Below are positions 47,017 to 56,330 of a stretch of 64,000 bases of DNA, piece after piece. The stretch is from Salinihabitans flavidus. GTDB lineage: Bacteria > Pseudomonadota > Alphaproteobacteria > Rhodobacterales > Rhodobacteraceae. The notes under the pieces are model-generated. The model was given only the letters and a program-made list of their open reading frames with translations, was not told the origin of the DNA and ran no database searches. The stretch covers positions 1 to 64,000 of the forward strand of contig NZ_FODS01000012.1 in the NCBI RefSeq assembly GCF_900110425.1, given 5' to 3'. Position numbers and translations under genes: made by a program. How positions within the stretch are numbered: the stretch's first letter is position 1; each line of letters starts with the position of its first letter.

Positions 47017-48096
47017 TCACGCCGCCTCATGCTGAAGGATCGCCGCCTCCGAGGTGCTCAGATTGCGCCGGGCAAATCCGCCATACCGGCCCGGATCTTC
47101 CACAAGATCCGGCAGCAGCGTCAGAAGGCGGCCCCGGTCCTCGTCACGCAGCGTGCTGAGCGCCGTGCTGGCCGGGTGAAAGCTCTCGGTCTCCACGCCA
47201 TTGGCCCAGAGAATTTCATGCCGTGGCAGAAGCAGGTGTATATAAGTCACTTCGCGCAGCGCATGATCGACCGCGATGCTGCCGCCGTTGATCATCTCGC
47301 GCGCCGACACAAGCACCTCCGGCGCGTTGAAAAGCGCCCGCGCCGCGCGTCCCTTGATCACCATTCGATGCTCCGGAGAGACGATCAGCTCCTGATCGGG
47401 GCGCGAAATTCCAAGCGCCGCGGCGCGGATGCGGATCGGGCGCAGGTGCGGCATCGCGAAAAGCCGCGCGCCGGTCATGTGCCGGCTGCCGGTCCAGATC
47501 ACCTCTTCGGCGCCGTTGTCCTTGGTCTGCACCCGGTCGCCTTCGCGCAGGCTCTCCACTGGGCACGGCCCTGCCGGGGTGGCGATCATCGTGCCGGGGG
47601 TGAAACAGATCACGCCGCCCTGCGCCGGGCCGGCGGCGGCGGTATCCGGCGCCTCCAGCGTGTGATGCACCACCCACAAATCGCGCGTCTGCGGCGGCAT
47701 TTCGTCCAGAAACATCAGTAGCGGATTGGCGTTCGGCACCTCTATCAGCGTCACGGTATAGCTCTGTGTCCCGTCCGTGACGACAAAGGAACTGTCCATC
47801 AGCGGGGAGTCGTCATCGGCCCGGTCATCGCCAATCTTGTCGTCGATCCGGCGGCTGTCATCCAGCGCCGCCCCGACCAGCCGGCGCACCACGCGCGCCG
47901 CCCTTTTTCTTAGGTTTGCCTCTCCAACCGCACAATCCAGCCGCAAAAGTTCCGCCGGCCCATCAACCCGCACCGCTTCGCCGTGCCAGGACCACACCAC
48001 ACCAACCTCAAGCGCCCGCAAGGGTGCGGCGGTCAGCCCGTCTATTTCTGTTTGCGACCAGGAGATGACAAACGTGCCACAAAAGCCCGTCCTCAT
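47017..48096 (-). CDS. Hint-domain (hedgehog/intein-like) protein
   Basis: 359 residues. After about 160 residues without a recognised domain, a Hint domain begins with GGVICFTPGTMIATPAGP, where the Cys is the expected autoprocessing nucleophile. It continues through VESLREGDRV, SPEHRMVIKG and ends in the typical LPRHEILWANGVETESFHP. Such proteins are numerous in roseobacters. By analogy to hedgehog/intein it may self-cleave at the Cys. No signal peptide is evident. Monocistronic. Confidence 0.88.
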   Translation of the reverse strand: MRTGFCGTFVISWSQTEIDGLTAAPLRALEVGVVWSWHGEAVRVDGPAELLRLDCAVGEANLRKRAARVVRRLVGAALDDSRRIDDKIGDDRADDDSPLMDSSFVVTDGTQSYTVTLIEVPNANPLLMFLDEMPPQTRDLWVVHHTLEAPDTAAAGPAQGGVICFTPGTMIATPAGPCPVESLREGDRVQTKDNGAEEVIWTGSRHMTGARLFAMPHLRPIRIRAAALGISRPDQELIVSPEHRMVIKGRAARALFNAPEVLVSAREMINGGSIAVDHALREVTYIHLLLPRHEILWANGVETESFHPASTALSTLRDEDRGRLLTLLPDLVEDPGRYGGFARRNLSTSEAAILQHEAA

Positions 48097-48194
48097 TACC
48101 CGATACCTGCCTCGATCTTCTTTTTATGAAAAAATGTGTAACAGAGGCAGAGGAATGTGGGAACCCCGATTGATCAGGTTTCATCGGCAGTGTG

Positions 48195-49121
48195 TCAGAA
48201 TTTCACATCCACCCGCACGGCACCGACGAGTTGCCCCTCGCTCTGGGCGCTGAATTCCTCGCCCAACCACGTCAGGCCATAGAACACGGTGTTCTCGCGG
48301 CCCTGCCAATGCACCCCCGCGCGCAGCCGGGAGCGCGCATCGGTGAGCGTGTAGCCCCCGCTGCCGGGAAGGTAGATGCTGTCGTGCACCTTGGCGACAT
48401 CACCGCCCACAACCCATGAAAACCCCGGCACCGGGTTCTTGATCGTGCGATAGCGATGGCCGGTCACCGGATCGCGCACCAGAAGCTCGCCCTGCCCCAC
48501 CGCGCCGATGGTCAGATCGGCGCCGATCCGAAGCAGCGTCTCCGTCCCGGCCTGCCCGGCCACGAAGGGCCGCAGGGTCATCGCCCCCGTCAGCGCCACG
48601 TCCCGCCCGATCTCGAAGTTGAGCGTCGGCACCACCTGATTGCCAACCTGCCCCGCCTTCACCGCCGCCGATGGCTCCACGAAGCCGAAAAAATCGTGCA
48701 ACCCGCTCTGCAATTCATCAAGGCGGGTCTGCGGGCCGACCACGCTCAGATCGCCGCCAAGGCTGACTTGAAGACCGCGAGAGCGGAAATGGGTATGCAT
48801 GCCGAACGACAGGCTGCCAGCATAGGGGCGGTCCGTCGCGGACGGCGTGGACAGGTTCGACGGCGCCATGATCTCGCCGAGAAAGCGGAACTCCAGCACC
48901 TCGCCCGCCGTCGTGGGCAGACTCCCATCCCAGCCCCGGCCGAAGATCCGGCTCGACGCCACCGATCCGGTGCGCCAGCGGTCCTGCCCGTCGCCGATGA
49001 CATCGTTCACGACAAGCCGGCCATAGCCGATCTGCGACCACTTGCCCGTCTCGGCCGTGGCCGATACGGCAACCGCACATCCCGTGAATACTGAAAGAAG
49101 GGCTCCCCAAAGACGCCGCAT
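48195..49121 (-). CDS. LpxR-like lipid A deacylase / outer membrane beta-barrel
   Basis: A 308-residue secreted protein with a signal peptide (MRRLWGALLSVFTGCAVAVSATA in blocks). It has the N-terminal NDVIGDGQDRWRTGS and the block DRPYAGSLSFG, both typical of the LpxR (DUF2219) family of outer-membrane 3'-O-deacylases. C-terminal residues alternate as in a beta-barrel and end in Phe. Deacylation of lipid A is inferred from family only. Monocistronic. Confidence 0.85.
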   Translation of the reverse strand: MRRLWGALLSVFTGCAVAVSATAETGKWSQIGYGRLVVNDVIGDGQDRWRTGSVASSRIFGRGWDGSLPTTAGEVLEFRFLGEIMAPSNLSTPSATDRPYAGSLSFGMHTHFRSRGLQVSLGGDLSVVGPQTRLDELQSGLHDFFGFVEPSAAVKAGQVGNQVVPTLNFEIGRDVALTGAMTLRPFVAGQAGTETLLRIGADLTIGAVGQGELLVRDPVTGHRYRTIKNPVPGFSWVVGGDVAKVHDSIYLPGSGGYTLTDARSRLRAGVHWQGRENTVFYGLTWLGEEFSAQSEGQLVGAVRVDVKF

Positions 49122-49400
49122 GCCTCACCTCGTCAATTGCCCCCCGGATTTATCTACAATACCGCCGACTCCGCCGCCAGCCCCGCCGCGGCAAATTCGC
49201 CTTGCAACCGAAGATTGATCCCCTCACGGCAGGCCTTTTGCCTCGCGACGCACCACGGCGCGGGGTGGAAACCTCGTCCAATCGCCTTGTTTTATAGCGC
49301 TTTCATAGAAACCGGCGCGGCGTGGTCACGGCCCGCCCACCTGTTGCAGAAAAGCCAAACCTGCCGCCGCAGGACGCAGGCCGTCGCACCGGCCGGCTTC

Positions 49401-50321
49401 CTATTCCCATTCCATCTGTTCGAACGCCGTCTGCGCATTGCGCCCGGCCAGACTCTCGAACTGCGCCAGATAGTCGAACGCCGACTGGTCCACCTCCGGC
49501 GCCTCCATGATGCCGCCGCCCTCGTCGATCAGCGCGCCGATCTTCTCGCGCAGGTTCATGAGGTAATCATAGGTGTCGGCCGTGGCCCGCTCCAGCGTCG
49601 TGGCGGGACCGTGGCCCGGCACGACATGCGCGGGATCAAGCGCGGCCATCGCCTCGAACGCCTCCGGCCAGCCGGAGATGGAGCTTTGCCCGCCCACGCC
49701 GAGGATCCGCTCCACATAGACGATATCGCCCGTGAACACCGTGTCGCGCGCCGCCAGCCAGACAAAACTGTCGCCCGGTGTGTGCGCCGGGCCCGGATGC
49801 ACGATCTCGAACCGCATCCCGCCAACGTCAAGGGTATGGCGCTCTTCAAAGGTGACATCGGCAAAGGCGGGCTCCGTCCCGTCAAGCCCCTCCTCGCCCA
49901 GGAAATTGGCCAGCGCCGCCATCTGCATCGACGCGCGCGCCTTGTGATCGGCCACCGCCGCCTCCGACGCGATCACCGTGGCGCCCTGCGCCTTCCAGTA
50001 TCCGTTTCCAAGCCAGCGGTGATCCTGACCGCCGGTATTGATGACATGGGTCACGGGACGCTCCGTGATCTCCCGAATTGCCGCATCGATCATCGCCGCG
50101 CCATTCCACGACCCGCCGGGGTCCATCAGCACGACCCCCTCGGACGTGACCACCACGCCGAAGGTGGCATTGTTGCCAAGGTTTTCGGCGTCCCGCTGCA
50201 CAGCCGGACCGACAAGCGCCCAGACATCCTCCGTCACCGGCTGGATCTCCAGCACCTCCGCGACGGCGGCCACCGGCAGCGCCAGCACCAACCAGAGCAT
50301 TGCGATCATTCGGGTCATCAT
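49401..50321 (-). CDS. Secreted MBL-fold protein with degenerate metal site
   Basis: A 306-residue periplasmic protein with a signal peptide. The metallo-beta-lactamase fold is recognisable from TFGVVVTSEGVVLMDPGG, HPGPAHTPGDSFVW, VFTGDIVYVER and VPGHG. However, the HxHxDH motif reads NTGGQDHRWLGN (95-106): the first two His are lost and one residue is missing, leaving only DH. SoxH/quinoprotein-relay-type MBL proteins have an otherwise similar layout. It may bind one metal, another metal or be non-catalytic. Confidence 0.8.
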   Translation of the reverse strand: MMTRMIAMLWLVLALPVAAVAEVLEIQPVTEDVWALVGPAVQRDAENLGNNATFGVVVTSEGVVLMDPGGSWNGAAMIDAAIREITERPVTHVINTGGQDHRWLGNGYWKAQGATVIASEAAVADHKARASMQMAALANFLGEEGLDGTEPAFADVTFEERHTLDVGGMRFEIVHPGPAHTPGDSFVWLAARDTVFTGDIVYVERILGVGGQSSISGWPEAFEAMAALDPAHVVPGHGPATTLERATADTYDYLMNLREKIGALIDEGGGIMEAPEVDQSAFDYLAQFESLAGRNAQTAFEQMEWE

Positions 50322-50494
50322 GCCCCCTCCTCCTCATGGATTTTCCGGCAAGTCCGCCGGTTCCGAACCTGATATCCTCATATTCGAATGTGATCCAGTG
50401 AAAACACCCGACGCCGCTTTTGACCTTCCGCGCCAACAGGCGTAAGGATCGCGCGATCTGTCAACGCAACCCGCCCCCGATTGTCGAGGAGATC

Positions 50495-52195
50495 ATGTCA
50501 AACCGACCGACCGATCGGAAAGCATCGCTTCTGGGCGACGTGGGCGCGGTGTTCCGCGTTTCGGTCGCCATCGTCGCGGTTTTCGTGATCACCGCCGCCA
50601 TTGCCCCCGCAAGGGTCGAGGAACTGGCGCAAATCGTCCTGCACGCGACCGCGGAAAATGTCGGCTGGATGTATCTGCTCGTCACCACGGGCTTTGTCGG
50701 GTTCATCTTCTTTCTGGGGTTTTCCAGAACCGGCGACATCCGGCTCGGCCCCCCGGATGAGCCGCCGGAGTTCTCCTACGCAAGCTGGCTGGCGATGATC
50801 TTTTCCGGCGGCATGGGGGTCGGTCTGGTGTTCTGGGGCGTGGCCGAACCGATCATGCATTTCAATGAGCCGCCCCTCGACTCGGGGCTGCCGCGCACAG
50901 CGCAGGCCGCGCAAACCGGGATGCGCTATGCCTTCTTTCACTGGGGTCTGCACCAATGGGCAAACTTCGCGCTGGTCGGCCTTGCCATCGCCTATGTGCG
51001 TTTCCGCCATCAGAGTTTCGGCCTGATCAGCGAGACGTTTCGCCCCCTGCTCGGTGATCGCGTCGATACCGGCTGGGGCAAGGCCATAGACATCCTGACC
51101 GTGGTCTCGACCGTGTTCGGCGTGGCCACCACGCTCGGGCTCGGCGCGCTTCAGATCAACAGCGGTCTGGCCCGCCTGACCGATGTGCCCTACGGCTTTC
51201 CAGCGCAGTTCGTGATCATCGCGGTGATCGGCGGGCTGTTCATGCTCTCCGCCATGACCCCGCTCGACAAGGGGGTGCGCCTGCTGAGCAATGCCAACAT
51301 GTTGCTGGCGGGCTTTCTGCTGCTCGTGGTGCTGGTGTTCGGCCCCACCTCCTTCATCTTCGGGGTGATGACGCAGACGCTTGGCGAATATCTCGGCAAC
51401 CTGTTGCAAATGAGCCTTGTGACCACCCCCTATTCCAGCGGCCAGTGGGTCGAACAATGGACGATGTTCTACTGGGCCTGGGGGCTGAGCTGGGCGCCCT
51501 TCGTCGGCAGTTTCATCGCCCGTATTTCGCGCGGACGCACGATCCGCGAATTCGTCACCGGCGTGATGGTGGTGCCCGTCGCGCTCAGCATGCTGTGGTT
51601 TGCCACCTTCGGCGGCGCCGCGATCCACTTCGAGATTTTCGGCAACGCCGGAATCGCCGACGCCGTGGCCGAAGAGGTGCCCGCCGGGCTCTACGTGATG
51701 CTCGACCAGCTTCCGTTCGGCACGCTTCTGACGGTCGTGGCGATCGTGCTTGTCTGCATGTTCCTGATCACCTCCGCCGATTCCGCGACTTTCGTGCTTG
51801 GCATGTTCACCTCCAAGGGGGTGCTCAACCCCACCCGCGCCGTGCGTTTGCTGTGGGGGTGCCTTCAGCTTCTGATGGTGGTGGTGCTGCTGCTGACCGG
51901 CGGTCTTGAAAGCCTGCGCACCGTGTCGATCATCGCGGCCTTTCCGTTCATGCTTCTGATGGTGCTCATCGCGGTGTCGCTCTACCGCGATCTGTCGCAG
52001 GAAATCGCCATGCAGACCGAGAAATCGCGCCTTCTCGACCTGCGCGTCGAACGCCTGCTCCTGCGCGATTCCGAGCGTGAGGCGGCCCGGCAGGCCGAGG
52101 AGGAGGTTCACCCGACCACGCCCGAAGACCCGCAGGGCGACAAGGAGACCGAAGCCGAAGGCGAGGACGGCGAGACAACGCCGCCCGCCGCCTGA
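50495..52195 (+). CDS. BCCT-family betaine/carnitine/choline transporter
   Basis: A 566-residue symporter of 12 transmembrane helices. The conserved segments GGMGVGLVFWGVAEPIMHF and the Trp-rich WTMFYWAWGLSWAPFVGSFIARISRGR are present. It imports quaternary amines or DMSP-like osmolytes in the family; specificity cannot be read. A hydrophilic C-terminal tail of ~55 residues rich in Glu/Asp/Pro may sense osmolarity. ATG at 50495 follows GAGGAGATC. Confidence 0.92.
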   Translation: MSNRPTDRKASLLGDVGAVFRVSVAIVAVFVITAAIAPARVEELAQIVLHATAENVGWMYLLVTTGFVGFIFFLGFSRTGDIRLGPPDEPPEFSYASWLAMIFSGGMGVGLVFWGVAEPIMHFNEPPLDSGLPRTAQAAQTGMRYAFFHWGLHQWANFALVGLAIAYVRFRHQSFGLISETFRPLLGDRVDTGWGKAIDILTVVSTVFGVATTLGLGALQINSGLARLTDVPYGFPAQFVIIAVIGGLFMLSAMTPLDKGVRLLSNANMLLAGFLLLVVLVFGPTSFIFGVMTQTLGEYLGNLLQMSLVTTPYSSGQWVEQWTMFYWAWGLSWAPFVGSFIARISRGRTIREFVTGVMVVPVALSMLWFATFGGAAIHFEIFGNAGIADAVAEEVPAGLYVMLDQLPFGTLLTVVAIVLVCMFLITSADSATFVLGMFTSKGVLNPTRAVRLLWGCLQLLMVVVLLLTGGLESLRTVSIIAAFPFMLLMVLIAVSLYRDLSQEIAMQTEKSRLLDLRVERLLLRDSEREAARQAEEEVHPTTPEDPQGDKETEAEGEDGETTPPAA

Positions 52196-52310
52196 TCCAC
52201 CGCGCCCGGTCGACATCTCCGGTCAGATGCATCGCACGCTAACCCGATCTTCAGACATCTTGCCGATCCGTAAAGAACGCGCTGTTAACGGTGCGATTTC
52301 GGAAATCGAG

Positions 52311-52388
52311 ACCGACGCGATACCGACGTAATACCGACGTTTTACCGACATGGGTTTTTGAGCGTTAACAATGGGTTGGACTGATTCG
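52311..52388 (+). repeat. 78-bp dispersed element, copy E
   Basis: ACCGACGCGAT, ACCGACGTAAT, ACCGACGTTTT, ACCGACATGGG, then TTTTTGAGCG, TTAAC and a terminal GATTCG. It diverges most from the others downstream of the units. It lies between the convergent BCCT and 2-hydroxyacid dehydrogenase genes, 44 bp from the latter's stop. Confidence 0.85.
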
Positions 52389-52432
52389 CACAGGCCGGGG
52401 CAAGACCTGCCACCGTTCGCTGCTGCGCGTCC

Positions 52433-53398
52433 TCAGGCAACGCGGTCTCCCGGCTCCTGCCCGGCGAAGAACGCATCGAGATTGTCCAGCGCGCGAAAGC
52501 CCATCGCATCGCGCGTCGCCCGCGTCGCGCTGCCGATATGGGGCAGCATGAAGACGTTTTCATGCGCGGCAAAGGCCGGATTCCCGCCCGGCTCCACCTT
52601 GAAGCAATCCAGCCCGGCGGCCATGATATGCCCGCTTTCTATGGCGGCGATCAGCGCATCCTCATCCACCAGCGCCCCGCGGGCCGTGTTCACCACCACC
52701 GCCCCTTCCGGCAAACGCGAAAGCGTGGATTCGTTCAATAAATCAGTGGTTTCCGGCGTTGCCGGGCAATGCAGCGACAAGAAGTCCGAGACGGGAAGAA
52801 GCGTCTCAAGGCTCTCATGAAAGGTCGCGCCCTTCTCGTCACCGGGCGCAAGACGGCTGCGGTTGTGATAGTGAATCTCCATCCCGAAGCCCCGCGCCTT
52901 TTCCGCGAAGGCCCGCCCCACGCGGCCCATGCCTATGATGCCAAGCCGCGCGCCGGTGACCTGCTTGCCCACCATGAAGGACGGCGACCAGCTGTCCCAT
53001 GCCCCCGTCCGCACCAGCCGGTCGCCGCGCACCGCATGACGCGCCGCGCCCAGCATCAGCAGCATGGCAATCTCCGCGGTGGCATCCGACAGAACGTCGG
53101 GCGTGTTCGTCACGACGATCCCCTTGTCCGCCAAGGCCTTGAGATCACAGTGATCTACCCCCACGGAATGGTTCGCCACGATCTTCAGACGCGGGTCCAG
53201 CCGGGCCACCACATCGGCGGTCAGATGCTCCGAATGGCACGGTATGATCGCATCGGCCCGCGCGCTCATCTCGACGATTTCCTCAGCCGTGCCGGGGGTG
53301 TCGTCGTCCTTGACGATCACCTCGTAATCGCGTTGCGCCCGCTCCAGCGTGGCGTCCGACAGGCGGCGCGGAATCCAGATCACCGGACGATCCGTCAT
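52433..53398 (-). CDS. D-2-hydroxyacid dehydrogenase (GhrB/glycerate dehydrogenase type)
   Basis: A 321-residue NAD(P)-dependent reductase of 2-oxoacids. The Rossmann motif GMGRVGRAFAEKARG, the catalytic NTARGALVDEDALI (Arg), a Glu further on and the His in LPHIGSAT are present. HNRSRL after the last strand suggests NADPH. Last gene of the TRAP operon, 3 bp after the small membrane protein. Its substrate is probably derived from the imported compound, by context. Confidence 0.92.
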   Translation of the reverse strand: MTDRPVIWIPRRLSDATLERAQRDYEVIVKDDDTPGTAEEIVEMSARADAIIPCHSEHLTADVVARLDPRLKIVANHSVGVDHCDLKALADKGIVVTNTPDVLSDATAEIAMLLMLGAARHAVRGDRLVRTGAWDSWSPSFMVGKQVTGARLGIIGMGRVGRAFAEKARGFGMEIHYHNRSRLAPGDEKGATFHESLETLLPVSDFLSLHCPATPETTDLLNESTLSRLPEGAVVVNTARGALVDEDALIAAIESGHIMAAGLDCFKVEPGGNPAFAAHENVFMLPHIGSATRATRDAMGFRALDNLDAFFAGQEPGDRVA

Positions 53399-53401
53399 GG
53401 G

Positions 53402-53560
53402 TCAGTCCCTTTTTCCCGAAGAGGTCACAAAGTCATATCCGGCCAGAAGGGCCGTGAAGATCACCACCACCCAAAGATCGACCGCCCCGATCTCCGAGGC
53501 GAGGATATAAAGAAAGACGCCCAGAATCACGAAGGCGAAGAGGGCAAGTAACCTGTTCAT
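53402..53560 (-). CDS. Small membrane protein (52 residues)
   Basis: MNRLLALFAFVILGVFLYIL... then GAVDLWVVVIFTALLAGYDFV and a polar tail ending GKRD. Two hydrophobic helices joined by a short acidic loop (ASEIGAVD). ATG at 53560 has AAAGG eight bases upstream, and the TGA lies 3 bp before the next start, with 15 bp to the amidase stop. No similarity that I recognise. Its placement in the TRAP operon suggests a coupled role, but nothing more can be said. Confidence 0.75.
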   Translation of the reverse strand: MNRLLALFAFVILGVFLYILASEIGAVDLWVVVIFTALLAGYDFVTSSGKRD

Positions 53561-53575
53561 TTGACTGACCTTTCG

Positions 53576-54922
53576 TCAGGCGCCGGCCTCGTCGAGCCAG
53601 CGGGTGAACCAATGGGCATTGCGCAAGAGCCGCGCATCCTGCCCGCGCGCGCCGACGAGTTGCAGGCCCATCGGCAGGCCGTTTTCGGCGGTGAAGGCCG
53701 GGATCGTGACCGCCGGCGTACCCAATAGCGTCCACACCCCGTTGAAAATGGAATCCCCGGTGAACTCAAGCCCCTCGGTCGCGGGGCCGGGCGCGGCGGG
53801 GCACAAGATGGCATCGCATCGCTCAAGCACCTCTTCCAGCCCGGCATAAAGCACATCCGGCCAGTCCAGCGCGGCAAGATAATCCCGCGCGACAATCCCC
53901 GCCCCCGTCTCAAGCGCCTCTCGCGTGCGCGGGCCCAGCCGGTCCATGCCATCGCGGGCATAGCGATAATAGTAGCGCGCCATCTCCGCGAAATTGATTC
54001 GCGCCCGCACCTCCGCCGCCTGATCGAAGGCGGAGGGCAATTCAGCCTCGAACACCTGATCTCCAAGCGCCCCGGCCAACTCGGCAAAGGCGGCATGAAG
54101 CTGCGGGTCCGCGTCTTTCCAGCCCGGCGGTTTGATCAATGCGAAGGTCGGCGTAATCGGAGGCTCATTGCGCGCAACCTCAAGAAGATGGGGGGCGGGC
54201 CTTGGCGCCGTGGCCTTGTCCGCCGGATCGAACCCGAACAGCGTATCGGCGATCAGCGCCGCGTCCAGCGGCGTGCGCGCGAAGACGCCGAGCGTGTCGA
54301 GCGTGGGCGATTGCATCAGGACACCGCGTCGCGGAATGGCTCCGAAGCTCGCCTTGAACCCCGTCACCCCGCAGAACGACGCCGGACGGATCACAGACCC
54401 CCCGGTCTGCGTTCCTATCGCCAGCGGCACCTGACCGTCCGCCACTGCGGCGGCGGAGCCCGAGGACGACCCGCCCGGCGTATGCGCCGGATCATGCGGG
54501 TTGCGTGTCTCACCGGCCTGCATGAACGCAAGCTCTGTCGTGACGGTCTTGCCCAGGATGACGGCACCGGCCTGCTTGAGCCGCCCGACAACAAAGGCGT
54601 CCTCAACCGGCACCCGCCCCTTGTCGATCGGGCACCCGTTCTCTGTCGGGATTCCGGCGGTGTCTATGATGTCCTTGAGACCGACCGGCATTCCGTGAAG
54701 CGGGCCGATCGGCCGTCCGGACTTGCGGTATGTATCAAGGCGCCGCGCCTGATCGCGCGCGAACTCCGGGTCGATCCATGCCCACGCGCGCACGGCCTCG
54801 TCCCGTTCGGCAATACGATCAAGGCAGGCGTCGGTCAGATCGATGGCAGAGATCGCCCCCGTCGCCAGCCCGTCGCGAAGTGTCAGCGCATCCAGCGCGA
54901 TAAGGTCGGACTTAGTTCCCAT
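53576..54922 (-). CDS. Amidase (amidase signature family)
   Basis: A 448-residue hydrolase with the Ser-cisSer-Lys triad region: Lys in GMPVGLKDIIDTAG and serines in PGGSSSGSAAAVA...QTGGSVIRPASFCG. It is not GatA, as no gatB/C are near and the C-terminus differs. Overlaps the DctM gene by 11 bp. In the TRAP operon it probably releases ammonia or an amine from the imported amide. Confidence 0.9.
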   Translation of the reverse strand: MGTKSDLIALDALTLRDGLATGAISAIDLTDACLDRIAERDEAVRAWAWIDPEFARDQARRLDTYRKSGRPIGPLHGMPVGLKDIIDTAGIPTENGCPIDKGRVPVEDAFVVGRLKQAGAVILGKTVTTELAFMQAGETRNPHDPAHTPGGSSSGSAAAVADGQVPLAIGTQTGGSVIRPASFCGVTGFKASFGAIPRRGVLMQSPTLDTLGVFARTPLDAALIADTLFGFDPADKATAPRPAPHLLEVARNEPPITPTFALIKPPGWKDADPQLHAAFAELAGALGDQVFEAELPSAFDQAAEVRARINFAEMARYYYRYARDGMDRLGPRTREALETGAGIVARDYLAALDWPDVLYAGLEEVLERCDAILCPAAPGPATEGLEFTGDSIFNGVWTLLGTPAVTIPAFTAENGLPMGLQLVGARGQDARLLRNAHWFTRWLDEAGA

Positions 54923-56330
54923 ACATCAACTCCGGCAGGTAGAACACGATCTGCGGAAAGGAGTACATCAGGACCATCGACACGAGAACGCAGAACAGGA
55001 ACGGCATCACCCCCGCGAAGATCTGCGTCAGCTTGATCTCGGGCGGCGCGATCCCCTTGAGATAATAGGCCGACATGGCCATTGGCGGGGTCAGAAAGCT
55101 GGTTTGCAGGTTCAGTGCCACCAGAATTCCGAAGAACAGCGGATCGACATTGAAGAACTGCAAGAGAGGCAGGAAAATCGGCACGAAGATGATGATGATT
55201 TCCGACCATTCCAGCGGCCAGCCAAGCCCGAAGATGATAAGCTGCGCAAGGATCAGGAACATAAGCGGCGTCAGGTTCAGGCCTTGCACGAACTCGGAAA
55301 TCAGGTGCTCCCCGCCGAGATAGGAGAACACCGCCGAGAACACGTAGGAGCCGACAAACAGCCAGCAGACCATCGCCGTTGTGCGCACCGTGAGATAGAC
55401 GCTTTCGCGCAGCCTCTGCCATGTCATCGCGCGGTAGATGAAGGCCAGGAATATCCCGCCAAGCGCCCCGATGGAGGCCGCCTCCGTCGGCGTCGCAAGA
55501 CCGAACAGGATCGAGCCGAGCACCGCAAAAATCAGGAAGGCCAGCGGCAGGAATGAGGTCAGGATCATCACCAGAAGCTTGATGAAGGGAACGTCCGGCA
55601 CCTCTTCCTTCGTGGGGCGCGGGGCGACCGAGGGTTGCAGGACCGACCGGCCGATCACATAGACGAGGTAAAGGCCCACCAGTGTCAGCCCGGGAAAAAG
55701 GGCCGCCGCGTACAGGCGCACGATCGACACGTTCGAGGCAGCGGCATAGACGATGAGCATGATCGAGGGCGGAATGAGAATGCCCAGCGTGCCGCCCGCG
55801 CAGATGATACCGCTCGCAAAGGATGGGTTATACCGCGCCTTGAGCATCGCCGGCAGCGCAAGTAGCCCCATCAGCGTCACCACCGCCCCCACGATGCCTG
55901 TCGCCGTGGCGAAAAGCGCGCAGGTGATCAGCGCCGCAACACCCATCGATCCGGGCATGTTCTTGGAGGCGACATTCAACGTGGTAAACAGCCGGTCAAC
56001 GATGTTGGCGCGCTCCACGATATACCCCATGAACAGGAACAGGGGTACGGCGGTCAGAACCTCGTTCGACATCACCGTGAACGTCTGGTTCACGAACAGG
56101 TCGAATATTCGGTTGTTCAACAAACCTTCAAGCCAGAGCGAGGTCTGGTCCCACCAACTGGCATCCTCTGCCAGCCGGTCGTATTCGCGCCACATGCGAC
56201 GCTCATTGAAATAGGCGTAGTAGCCAAAACCTATGCCCATGGCCATCAGTGTGAAGGCAATCGGGAAACCCAGAAAGACAAAGGCAATGAACAACCCCAG
56301 CATCATCAGGGCGATTTGGGGATCGGTCAT
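54912..56330 (-). CDS. TRAP transporter large permease (DctM)
   Basis: A 472-residue integral membrane protein with about 12 helices of the DctM/TRAP-M type. Blocks: PLFLFMGYIVERA, GTLGILIPPSIMLIVYA and FLTPPMAMSAYYLKGIAP. It overlaps DctQ (ATGA) and the amidase. With DctP and DctQ it imports an organic acid driven by an ion gradient. Confidence 0.95.
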   Translation of the reverse strand: MTDPQIALMMLGLFIAFVFLGFPIAFTLMAMGIGFGYYAYFNERRMWREYDRLAEDASWWDQTSLWLEGLLNNRIFDLFVNQTFTVMSNEVLTAVPLFLFMGYIVERANIVDRLFTTLNVASKNMPGSMGVAALITCALFATATGIVGAVVTLMGLLALPAMLKARYNPSFASGIICAGGTLGILIPPSIMLIVYAAASNVSIVRLYAAALFPGLTLVGLYLVYVIGRSVLQPSVAPRPTKEEVPDVPFIKLLVMILTSFLPLAFLIFAVLGSILFGLATPTEAASIGALGGIFLAFIYRAMTWQRLRESVYLTVRTTAMVCWLFVGSYVFSAVFSYLGGEHLISEFVQGLNLTPLMFLILAQLIIFGLGWPLEWSEIIIIFVPIFLPLLQFFNVDPLFFGILVALNLQTSFLTPPMAMSAYYLKGIAPPEIKLTQIFAGVMPFLFCVLVSMVLMYSFPQIVFYLPELMYGN

